From: an uncultured Clostridia bacterium
GTDB taxonomy: Bacteria; Bacillota; Clostridia; Christensenellales; Aristaeellaceae
Assembly: GCA_946626395.1 (NCBI GenBank)
Contig: CAMOUF010000251.1
Span: 1-23,054 of the forward strand
DNA: 23,054 nucleotides
Direction of reading: 5' to 3'
Shown: positions 6,190-11,535 of the stretch, in pieces
Numbering within the stretch: the stretch's first letter is position 1
Layout of the letters: each line of letters starts with the position of its first letter
Notes under the pieces: model-generated
Databases searched by the model: none
The model's input: the letters and a program-made list of their open reading frames with translations, nothing else
Told to the model about the DNA's origin: nothing
Made by a program: the position numbers and the translations under genes

Positions 6190-7578
6190 ATGAACAAGCA
6201 GGAATTATTCGGAAAAGCTCCCATTCCCAAGGCCCTGTACACCATGGCCGTTCCCACCATCATCAGCCAGCTGATCAACCTGATCTACAACATGGTGGAC
6301 GCGTTCTTCATCGGCCGCACGGGCAACTCCTACATGATGGCCGCCACCACCATCACCCTGACCATGGTGATGATGAACGTGGCCCTGGCCAACCTGTTCG
6401 GCATTGGCGGGGGCAGCCTGGTGGCCCGGCTCATGGGCAGCGGCCAGCCGCAAAGGGCCAAGCAGGCCAGCGCCTTTTCGGTGTACGGGGCCATGATCAT
6501 GGCGCTCCTCTATTCCCTGCTCATGGGCTTGTTTCTGGACCCGGTGCTGCGGTTTTTAGGCGCGTCCTCCGCCACCATGGACTATGCCCGCAGCTATGCC
6601 CTGATCGTGATCGTGCTGGGCAGCCTGCCCTCCATCCTGTCCATGGCCCTGGCCCATCTTCTGCGCAACGCGGGCTATTCCACCCAGGCCAGCATCGGCC
6701 TGAGCGGCGGCGGCATCCTGAACGTGATCCTGGACCCCTTATTCATGTTCGTGCTGCTGCCCCGGGGCCAGGAGGTCACCGGCGCGGCCATCGCCACCGC
6801 CCTGTCCAACACCGCCGCCTGCCTGTATCTGGTGTACGCCTTCCTGAAGGCGTCCCGGGAAGCGCCGCTTTCCATGAACCCCCGCCTGGCCCTGAAAACA
6901 GAAGGCGGGGACCGGAAGGCCGTGTTCTCCGTGGGCGTGCCCTCCGCCGTGCTGACCGGGCTGTTTGACGTGGCGACCATCTGCGTGAACATCATCGCCG
7001 CCGCCCATAACGACCTGGTGCTGGCGGGCATGGGCATCGTGATGAAGGTGGAGCGCATTCCCAACGCGGTCAATATCGGCATCTGCCAGGGCATGCTGCC
7101 CATCGTGGCCTACAATTATTCCTCCGGCGACCGCGCCCGGATGGAGGAAACGATCTCCACCGCCCGGAAAGCGGGGCTGCTTATTTCCTTCCTGTGCATT
7201 CTGCTCTTTGAAATCTTTGCCGATCCCGCTTCCCGCCTGTTCCTGAGCACCTCCGCCGGGGACGCGGAAACCGCCCTGATCACCGTGGGCTACGCCGCGC
7301 TGTTCCTGCGCGTTCGCTGTATCGCCTCTCCGGTGCAGTTCATCAACTATCATACGTCTTATTGCATGCAGGCCATGGGCAACGGCAAGGGCACCCTGCT
7401 CCACGCCTTCGTCCGGGAGCTGGTGTTCTATATCCCCTTCATGTTCCTGCTGGACGGCATCTTCGGCGAAGTGGGCCTGGCCGCCGCCCTGCCCGTGGGG
7501 GAAGGGTGCGGCGCTGTCTTCGCCCTGTATTTGCTGAACCGGTATTTGAAGGAGCAGCGGGGACGAAGTAAGCGCTGA
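6190..7578 (+). CDS. MATE family multidrug/cation antiporter
   Basis: The 462-residue product is a MATE (multi antimicrobial extrusion) transporter, which exports organic cations or metabolites in exchange for Na+ or H+. It has about 12 hydrophobic segments in two MatE halves. The family-typical N-terminus reads PIPKALYTMAVPTIISQLINL followed by IYNMVDAFFIGRTGN, and the second half opens at about residue 240 (VFSVGVPSAVLTGLFDVATI). IPNAVNIGICQGMLPIVAYNY is the usual second-half motif. Length is normal for the family. The start ATG at 6190 lies behind GGAGGAAGC. It stands alone between repeat elements, with no adjacent regulator, so the substrate cannot be inferred. There is no classical terminator; the palindromic element beginning at 7622 may serve. 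Confidence 0.93.
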   Translation: MNKQELFGKAPIPKALYTMAVPTIISQLINLIYNMVDAFFIGRTGNSYMMAATTITLTMVMMNVALANLFGIGGGSLVARLMGSGQPQRAKQASAFSVYGAMIMALLYSLLMGLFLDPVLRFLGASSATMDYARSYALIVIVLGSLPSILSMALAHLLRNAGYSTQASIGLSGGGILNVILDPLFMFVLLPRGQEVTGAAIATALSNTAACLYLVYAFLKASREAPLSMNPRLALKTEGGDRKAVFSVGVPSAVLTGLFDVATICVNIIAAAHNDLVLAGMGIVMKVERIPNAVNIGICQGMLPIVAYNYSSGDRARMEETISTARKAGLLISFLCILLFEIFADPASRLFLSTSAGDAETALITVGYAALFLRVRCIASPVQFINYHTSYCMQAMGNGKGTLLHAFVRELVFYIPFMFLLDGIFGEVGLAAALPVGEGCGAVFALYLLNRYLKEQRGRSKR

Positions 7579-7621
7579 TCAATTCAGTATCTTGCATAGA
7601 AACCCATCATAGAGACAAGAC

Positions 7622-7811
7622 AAAATGTAGGGGCGGATATTATCCGCCCGTAAAAGCAGGCATTACAAATGTTGTACATAAAGCACATGAATTGATTCCC
7701 TTGGGCGGGCGGATATCATCCGCCCGAAATTGCTGGCACAACGAATGTTGGAATAACAAGTACATGAAATGATTCTCTTAGGCGGGCGGATAATATCCGC
7801 CCCTACATTTT
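7622..7811. repeat. Triple-palindrome repeat element with 28-bp terminal inverted repeats
   Basis: Three copies of a near-perfect palindrome, GGGCGGATATTATCCGCCC, lie at 7631-7649, 7707-7725 and 7784-7802, spaced 76 and 77 bases apart. The two spacers are related to each other (both contain an AATGTTG, an ACATGAA and a GATTC in the same order), so this is a tandem duplication of a palindrome plus spacer. The outermost 28 bases (7622-7649 and 7784-7811) are perfect inverted repeats. This element fills most of the 344-base gap 7579-7922. It resembles REP-like or MITE-like palindromic elements of gut Clostridia. Confidence 0.85.
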
Positions 7812-7868
7812 TCCGCGGATTTGCAGTGTGCTGATTTCGTAAGCGATTGCCCTGGCCAAAAAAATTCA

Positions 7869-7897
7869 TTGACTTTTCTTCCGGGCTTTGTTATAAT
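7869..7897 (+). promoter_or_regulatory. Promoter of the tRNA operon
   Basis: TTGACT (7869-7874) and TATAAT (7892-7897) with a 17-base spacer, 25 bases upstream of the first tRNA. Confidence 0.88.
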
Positions 7898-7922
7898 ATC
7901 TGTTGCTGGCAACCAGCCATGC

Positions 7923-7995
7923 GCCGATATAGCTCAGTTGGTAGAGCGGCTGATTCGTAATCATCAGGTCAAGGGTTCGAGTCCCTTTATCGGCT
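7923..7995 (+). tRNA. tRNA-Thr (anticodon CGT)
   Basis: The 73 bases fold as a cloverleaf: acceptor GCCGATA/TATCGGC, D stem GCTC/GAGC, anticodon loop TTCGTAA, and T arm AAGGG-TTCGAGT-CCCTT, with discriminator T. The anticodon CGT reads ACG threonine codons. The anticodon stem GCTGA/TCATC carries one C-T mismatch at positions 28-42. The CCA end is not encoded. It is the first gene of a two-tRNA unit. Confidence 0.95.
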
Positions 7996-8004
7996 CCTTT
8001 TTTT

Positions 8005-8078
8005 CGAGGTGTAGCGCAGTCTGGTAGCGCGTTTGGTTCGGGACCAAAAGGCCGTGGGTTCGAATCCCACCACTTCGA
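8005..8078 (+). tRNA. tRNA-Pro (anticodon CGG)
   Basis: The 74 bases fold as a cloverleaf: acceptor CGAGGTG/CACTTCG, D stem GCGC/GCGC, anticodon stem TTTGG/CCAAA with loop TTCGGGA, and T arm GTGGG-TTCGAAT-CCCAC, with discriminator A. The anticodon CGG reads CCG proline codons. CCA is not encoded. It lies nine bases after the tRNA-Thr. Confidence 0.96.
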
Positions 8079-8081
8079 CTG

Positions 8082-8114
8082 AAACCGTTGGACAACAACG
8101 GTTTTTCTTTTTTT
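8082..8114 (+). terminator. Terminator of the tRNA operon
   Basis: AAACCGTTG (8082-8090) and CAACGGTTT (8096-8104) form a perfect 9-bp stem with a five-base loop, followed by a T-rich run to 8114. The next gene starts only 25 bases later. Confidence 0.92.
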
Positions 8115-8139
8115 CCGGAGCATAAAAAGGAGGCAAGGA

Positions 8140-8772
8140 ATGATGGGCCGTCTGCTGGATATGAGCGCTTATCCCCGGCGGAAGCATTTTGAATACTTCT
8201 GCTCCCTGCCCTATCCGTATGTGGGGGTGACGGTGGAAACGGACGTAAGCGGCCTGGTGAACCACTGCAAGGAAACGGGCCGCTCCTTTTATCTCATGTT
8301 CATGCACGCGGCGGCCCTGGCGGCGGACAGCATTCCCGCCTTCCGGCAGCGGGTGCACGGGGGCGGCATCATGGAATATGATCAGTGCCCCACCTCCCAC
8401 ACCGAAATGAAGCCCGACGGCACCTATTGCTATTGCACCCTGCACCATCATATGCCCCTCCAGGAATACCTTATCCAGGCCCAGGCCGCCCGGGAAAAAT
8501 GCCAGGCGGATGGCGGCATCCAGGAGGAGGAGGACGTGGAAAGCATGTACTTTATTTCCACCCTGCCCTGGCTGCACTATTCATCCCTCATCCAGCCCGT
8601 GGCCGGGGGAAAGGAGTCCAACCCCCGCATCACCTGGGGCCGTTACATTCAAAATGAACAGGGCCTGTATACCCTGCCCGTCACCGTGCTGGCCCACCAT
8701 GCCCTGGTGGACGGCAGCCATTTGGCGCTGTTTTATGAGAGGCTCAAAATACAGTTAGGAGTGAGGAGTTAG
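8140..8772 (+). CDS. Chloramphenicol acetyltransferase-like acyltransferase
   Basis: The 210-residue product belongs to the CAT family of trimeric, acetyl-CoA-dependent O-acyltransferases. The hallmark is the C-terminal HHALVDG (His186, His187, Asp191), matching the HHxxxDG catalytic motif with its general-base histidine. Upstream, KHFEYFCSLPYPYVGVTVETD and RSFYLMFMHAAALAADSIPAFRQR are typical CAT strands and helices. Length is close to the usual 210-220. It may inactivate chloramphenicol, but many CAT-like proteins in Clostridia have unknown acceptors, so resistance should not be assumed. AAGGAGG precedes two adjacent ATGs at 8140 and 8143. The start lies 25 bases after the tRNA terminator, leaving no room for a normal promoter between. 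The last codons (LGVRS and TAG) lie in a heptad-repeat array, so the natural C-terminus has been replaced or extended by repeat DNA. Confidence 0.87.
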   Translation: MMGRLLDMSAYPRRKHFEYFCSLPYPYVGVTVETDVSGLVNHCKETGRSFYLMFMHAAALAADSIPAFRQRVHGGGIMEYDQCPTSHTEMKPDGTYCYCTLHHHMPLQEYLIQAQAAREKCQADGGIQEEEDVESMYFISTLPWLHYSSLIQPVAGGKESNPRITWGRYIQNEQGLYTLPVTVLAHHALVDGSHLALFYERLKIQLGVRS

Positions 8773-8814
8773 GAGTTAGGAGTTTAATCAGTGAGGAGTG
8801 AGGAGTGAGGAGTT
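8753..8814 (+). repeat. Heptad-repeat array (GTTAGGA/GTGAGGA family)
   Basis: Two runs of tandem 7-mers: GTTAGGA, GTGAGGA, GTTAGGA, GTTAGGA from 8754, and three GTGAGGA units from about 8791, split by a TTTAATCA interruption. Only one orientation is present here. The first run overlaps the 3' end of the acyltransferase gene and provides its stop codon at 8770-8772. Confidence 0.9.
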
Positions 8815-8864
8815 GAAAACGGTTTGCATGCAGACAGTTTGGGAAAACCAAATGGATCTGTACC

Positions 8865-9120
8865 CTCGTTTTCCTATTGCCTAAGTAAACCTCGCTGTCA
8901 TTCCGAGCGCGTTCGGCCGCGAGGAATCTCCCCTGTGGCTTTTTACAAACAGCGAATCCGCTTCCCCAGCAGGAGGAGATTCTTCCGGCTTTTCAAGCCG
9001 TCAGAATGACAGCGGCTGTTGGCGCTTCTCTTGTCTGGGCGTTAAGAGCAAAAGTTCTTTTCAATAGTGAGCATAACAAAAACATCTGCAACGCTGAACT
9101 CTCGTTTTTCTATTGCCTAA
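8865..9120. repeat. 20-bp direct repeats flanking a MITE-like region
   Basis: CTCGTTTTCCTATTGCCTAA at 8865-8884 recurs at 9101-9120 with one mismatch. The two copies bracket the 122-bp inverted-repeat element and about 85 further bases. Confidence 0.7.
8893..9014. mobile_element. MITE-like 122-bp element with inverted ends
   Basis: CGCTGTCATTC at 8893-8903 and its reverse complement GAATGACAGCG at 9004-9014 bound the element. Inside, GGAATCTCC (near 8923) is mirrored by GGAGATTCTTCC (near 8975), so most of it can fold back on itself. There is no coding capacity. It resembles the TGTCATTC-GAGCG type repeats common between genes in gut bacteria, known to me from memory only. No clear target-site duplication is seen directly at its ends. 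Confidence 0.6.
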
Positions 9121-9166
9121 CGCCTATTGCCTGTTGCCTAATGCCTATTGCCTGATCCCTGCTGCC
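9111..9166. repeat. Heptad-repeat array (TATTGCC family)
   Basis: Eight uninterrupted 7-mers: TATTGCC, TAACGCC, TATTGCC, TGTTGCC, TAATGCC, TATTGCC, TGATCCC, TGCTGCC. The array ends at 9166, directly next to the stop codon (9167-9169, minus strand) of the DUF2442 gene. Confidence 0.9.
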
Positions 9167-9607
9167 TTAAAGCGTTGCTTTTGGCTGTCCGTATTCCCGT
9201 ATCATAGCCTCCGTAGATATGACCCATTGCTTTCCGTATTTGCAGGCATCCACGCCGTTTATCAGCTTGCCGTAAGCAATCGCCTTGCGCAGGGTGCTTT
9301 CGTTCAGTCCCCAAAGCTGGGTGGCGTCGGTAAAGGCCATGAGTCCGTCGAAAGGTGTCTTGACCGTTTCGCCGTTTTCAAACAGCTCGTCGCAGGATAG
9401 ATCAAGATCATCGTTCCACACAATCCCATAGCCGCCTACGTCAACTTCCACGCCGGAAAACAGCACCGGCGCATTTTCCAGCGCCTTAAACGGCGCCCAT
9501 TTCTCAAACAGAGGTTTTACATCATAGATTTTGGTCACGCCCTCCGCAAACTGTACGCTCAGGCGATAATCCGGCAAAGCATTGACTGCTTTTACTTTAT
9601 GGAACAC
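9167..9607 (-). CDS. DUF2442 protein with C-terminal DNA-binding helix-turn-helix
   Basis: The 146-residue product has two parts. Residues about 1-82 match DUF2442 (KVKAVNALPDYRLSVQFAEGVTKIYDV, then VLFSGVEVDVGGYGIVWNDDLDLSCDEL). Residues about 90-140 look like an excisionase-type helix-turn-helix (AFTDATQLWGLNESTLRKAI, then KQWVISTEAMIREYG). The start is GTG at 9605-9607, eight bases after AAGGAG; no ATG fits. It lies 12 bases downstream of the DUF4160 gene in one operon. DUF4160/DUF2442 pairs recur across bacteria and have been suggested to be toxin-antitoxin-like; the biochemical role is not established to my knowledge. The DNA-binding part makes this the likely autorepressor acting on the palindrome in the promoter at 9909-9926. 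Confidence 0.88.
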   Translation of the reverse strand: MFHKVKAVNALPDYRLSVQFAEGVTKIYDVKPLFEKWAPFKALENAPVLFSGVEVDVGGYGIVWNDDLDLSCDELFENGETVKTPFDGLMAFTDATQLWGLNESTLRKAIAYGKLINGVDACKYGKQWVISTEAMIREYGQPKATL

Positions 9608-9619
9608 AGGATCAACTCC

Positions 9620-9874
9620 TTATTCAAGGGGAGAGAGGGGCTTGAACTCCTGCGTCTCCCACATTTGCAGAAGATCAGTTTTGTGGATCGCCGCCCATTC
9701 CCGTACCATAGCAAGCGCCTTGGGCGGCAGATGACCCTCCAGTACTTCGCCTGTCTGGATGTCAATGGCAGCCATGTCCTCGCTGTAAAGCGCGTGGATG
9801 TGCGGCGGATTATACTCCGCTTGCTGGAAATACATGCGGATAATAATTCCGTAGAATCTGGACAATACCGGCAT
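9620..9874 (-). CDS. DUF4160 domain protein
   Basis: The 84-residue product is almost entirely a DUF4160 domain. It opens MPVLSRFYGIIIRMYF, contains the signature NPPHIHALY, and continues IDIQTGEVLEGHLPPKALAMVREWAAIHKTDLLQMWE. ATG at 9872-9874 is preferred because AGGAGG lies eight bases upstream; a TTG six bases further upstream would sit too close to it. It is the first gene of a two-gene operon with the DUF2442-HTH protein, driven by the promoter at 9905-9932. In a toxin-antitoxin reading this would be the effector partner, but no catalytic motif is recognised apart from the conserved histidines, so its activity is unknown. Confidence 0.9.
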   Translation of the reverse strand: MPVLSRFYGIIIRMYFQQAEYNPPHIHALYSEDMAAIDIQTGEVLEGHLPPKALAMVREWAAIHKTDLLQMWETQEFKPLSPLE

Positions 9875-9904
9875 AGACAAAGCCTCCTGTTTTCAGTCAA
9901 TTTT

Positions 9905-9932
9905 ATTATATCACGAAACCGTGATAATTCAA
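9905..9932 (-). promoter_or_regulatory. DUF4160/DUF2442 operon promoter with embedded operator palindrome
   Basis: On the minus strand TTGAAT (9927-9932) and TATAAT (9905-9910) are 16 bases apart. The perfect inverted repeat TATCACG-4-CGTGATA (9909-9926) fills the spacer and overlaps the -10 box. A dimeric repressor bound there would block RNA polymerase; the HTH protein of the same operon is the obvious candidate. Confidence 0.8.
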
Positions 9933-9960
9933 CCGCCCTTTAAATTATTTTTTGCTGTAT

Positions 9961-9995
9961 AAAAACAGGAGACGCTTCCTTTACGAAGTGCCTCC
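9961..9995 (-). terminator. Terminator of the RseC-family gene
   Basis: GGAGGCACTTC pairs with GAAGCGTCTCC on the minus strand (one mismatch, one G-U) with a loop of about six bases. It is followed by TGTTTTTAT and lies about 20 bases after the stop at 10014. Confidence 0.75.
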
Positions 9996-10013
9996 CTTAT
10001 CGGCAGCTTTTTA

Positions 10014-10433
10014 TTATTTTCCGCAGCCCGGCGTTTCGTTTTCTCCGTAAACGTTCACGATCTTTGGCTGCCAAACATCCTTTTTGCGCATTTTGGTTTC
10101 CACGAGCCGCAGGATCAGCCAGCTCAGGCCCATGCACACAATGCCCGTCAAGGCGCACAGCGCTTCATTTTTAAACAGCGCGCTGCCCAGGGCCAGGCCC
10201 CCCAGCAGCATCAGCAGGGGCATCACATAGGCCAGCATGGAGGCCTTCAGCACCTGCCCCTCCGGCATATCCACGTCGATCCACCGGCCCACCGGCACGT
10301 TTCCGGGAATCTTCACCAGCGTTTCTTCCTTCTGTCCGCCGCAGGCCCCGCAGTGGGCGCAGGCCTCGGGCCGCTCAAAACAAACCTCCAGCACGCCGTT
10401 TTCCCCGGCGACTACCTTGCCGCTGCGCAGCAC
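10014..10433 (-). CDS. SoxR-reducing system RseC family membrane protein
   Basis: The 139-residue product has the RseC/MucC layout. A short N-terminal beta region (LRSGKVVAGENGVLEVCFE) is followed by the cysteine cluster CAHCGAC (Cys25, 28, 31), which could bind metal or an Fe-S centre, then two membrane helices at about 64-86 and 91-112 and a basic C-terminal tail. In Gram-negatives RseC works with Rnf-type complexes in reducing SoxR; in Clostridia the homologue often accompanies redox or sporulation genes and its role is unclear. The start GTG at 10431-10433 is chosen because GGAGGG lies six bases upstream and the family begins with this strand; the longer frame to 10499 would precede the ribosome site. 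It lies 105 bases after the spoIIIA operon on the same strand, with its own likely promoter. Confidence 0.85.
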   Translation of the reverse strand: MLRSGKVVAGENGVLEVCFERPEACAHCGACGGQKEETLVKIPGNVPVGRWIDVDMPEGQVLKASMLAYVMPLLMLLGGLALGSALFKNEALCALTGIVCMGLSWLILRLVETKMRKKDVWQPKIVNVYGENETPGCGK

Positions 10434-10489
10434 GAATATCCCTCCTTCACGGCTTGGGGCAACCCCCCGCCATGGCGATTCACGGGAAC

Positions 10490-10498
10490 AGTATAGCA
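10490..10498 (-). promoter_or_regulatory. Extended -10 promoter of the RseC-family gene
   Basis: On the minus strand TGCTATACT combines a TGn extension with a TATACT -10 box (10490-10495). The -35 region is poor. The start codon is 56 bases downstream. Confidence 0.5.
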
Positions 10499-10538
10499 TA
10501 GATTTTGATATTTTAACAGGAGAAAGATTTTTTCCCCC

Positions 10539-11006
10539 TCACATCCCCGTCAGCCGGATGTTTTCCCGGCTCAGGCCGGAAGCGGCGGCGGCGATTTCCA
10601 GAAAAAAGCCCGCCTCCTCCTGGGTGATCTCCTGGGGCAGGAACACCGTCAGGCTGCCCGCCCGGCTGACGCACAGGGCGTTTGCGTAGCCATGGGCGGA
10701 CAGGGCGGCTTCAACGGCCAGCTCCGTTTCGTCATAAGCGGACAGGTCTGACAGCTGCCGCTCCGCCTGGGCCTTGGTTTCCGGGGCGGTGTATTCGCTT
10801 TCCAGCAGCGTCAGCAGCATTTTCCGCTCCATTTCTCTTGTTTCCTTCCGGCGGGCCCGGTAGGCTTCCGCCGGGCTGACGGCGGCGGCGGGCGGCGCTT
10901 GCACGGAAGGGGCCAAGGGCTTGTCCGGCTCCGTCCGCAGCAGGGTCAGCGCCAGGGCCGCGGCCACGGCGGCCAGCATCAAAGCATTCAGAATCCTGTC
11001 CTTCAT
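10539..11006 (-). CDS. spoIIIAH: Stage III sporulation protein AH
   Basis: This is the last gene of the spoIIIA operon. The 155-residue product has an N-terminal membrane helix (LNALMLAAVAAALALTLL, residues 7-24), a Pro/Ala-rich linker, and a soluble domain at about 45-155 facing the space between mother cell and forespore. SpoIIIAH forms a ring through its ring-building motif and docks with SpoIIQ from the forespore, making the feeding channel needed for late sigma-G activity. Visible features are the helical ARRKETREMERKMLLTLLE and the ring-type core with ELAVEAALSAHGYANALCVSRAGSLTVFL. It is shorter than the B. subtilis protein (218). ATG at 11004-11006 overlaps the spoIIIAG stop by four bases. 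Confidence 0.88.
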   Translation of the reverse strand: MKDRILNALMLAAVAAALALTLLRTEPDKPLAPSVQAPPAAAVSPAEAYRARRKETREMERKMLLTLLESEYTAPETKAQAERQLSDLSAYDETELAVEAALSAHGYANALCVSRAGSLTVFLPQEITQEEAGFFLEIAAAASGLSRENIRLTGM

Positions 11007-11377
11007 GGGTCCTCCATCAGAAATACGTCCACCTGGCTGGCATCCAGGCCCAGCAGGGTTTGGGCGGCCCGCATCAGGTTCAGCCGCACGCCGATGTCCC
11101 CGGCCCCCTGGGCCACGATCCCCGCGCCTACGGGGGTTTTCCCGCCGCTTCCAAAGGCGGCGGTCTCCTGAGCGTAATAAATGCTGACCCGGATGCTGCC
11201 CGCCCCGGCAATGTGGGACAGGGTATCGCTGATGCGCTTTTCCTCCTGGGTCATGGCGGAGGACTGGCTGCCCAGGGGAAGCAGCAGCAGGGCCGCCGCG
11301 CAGCAGCACAACGCCAGCAGCCAGGGCCCGCCCCGGGCGGTTTTCAGCCATCCCAGCCATTTTTTCACAGCATCCAT
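11003..11377 (-). CDS. spoIIIAG: Stage III sporulation protein AG, short form
   Basis: The 124-residue product has one membrane helix at about 17-36 and a soluble domain beginning TQEEKRISDTLSHIAGAGSI. It ends with the ring-building-type segment VGAGIVAQGAGDIGVRLNLM and LLGLDASQVDVFLM. SpoIIIAG assembles a large ring in the intermembrane space between mother cell and forespore. The B. subtilis protein is about 229 residues and has a long beta insertion between the two halves of the ring motif; here only about 15 residues (AQETAAFGSGGKTPV) separate them, so the insertion appears to be missing. The start ATG at 11375-11377 overlaps the end of spoIIIAF by 13 bases, indicating translational coupling. 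Identity rests on operon order plus the ring motif. Confidence 0.85.
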   Translation of the reverse strand: MDAVKKWLGWLKTARGGPWLLALCCCAAALLLLPLGSQSSAMTQEEKRISDTLSHIAGAGSIRVSIYYAQETAAFGSGGKTPVGAGIVAQGAGDIGVRLNLMRAAQTLLGLDASQVDVFLMEDP

Positions 11378-11535
11378 CCCTTTAGCAGCGTCATCAATCC
11401 CCGCAGCATGCACAGCACAGCGCACAGCTCCACCCCCAGCAGGGCGAAGCGGGCCTGATCGCTGTCGGGCAGCAGCATATCCAGCAGCAGCCGGATCAGG
11501 CTCAAGCCAATGATTTGGCGCAGAAAATCCCTCAT
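11365..11535 (-). CDS. spoIIIAF: Stage III sporulation protein AF, minimal membrane-only form
   Basis: The 56-residue product consists of two hydrophobic helices (FLRQIIGLSLIRLLLDMLLP and ALLGVELCAVLCMLRGLM) joined by DSDQAR, matching the membrane part of SpoIIIAF. In B. subtilis SpoIIIAF has about 206 residues, with a soluble ring-building domain after these helices. Here the stop TGA at 11365-11367 lies inside the start of spoIIIAG, so there is no room for that domain and no sign of a frameshift remnant. The ATG at 11533-11535 overlaps the spoIIIAE stop (11532-11534). Position in the operon and the two-helix pattern support the call. The shortening is real in this sequence unless an assembly error removed several hundred bases. 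Confidence 0.8.
   Translation of the reverse strand: MRDFLRQIIGLSLIRLLLDMLLPDSDQARFALLGVELCAVLCMLRGLMTLLKGWML

Noticed and set aside
7631..7802. Possible small CRISPR array (three palindromic repeats with regular spacing)
   Set aside because: The two spacers are related to each other, the repeats are near-perfect palindromes, the spacers are too long, and no cas gene is nearby.
8824..9009. A 61-codon plus-strand frame
   Set aside because: It runs through the MITE-like inverted-repeat element and has no ribosome site.
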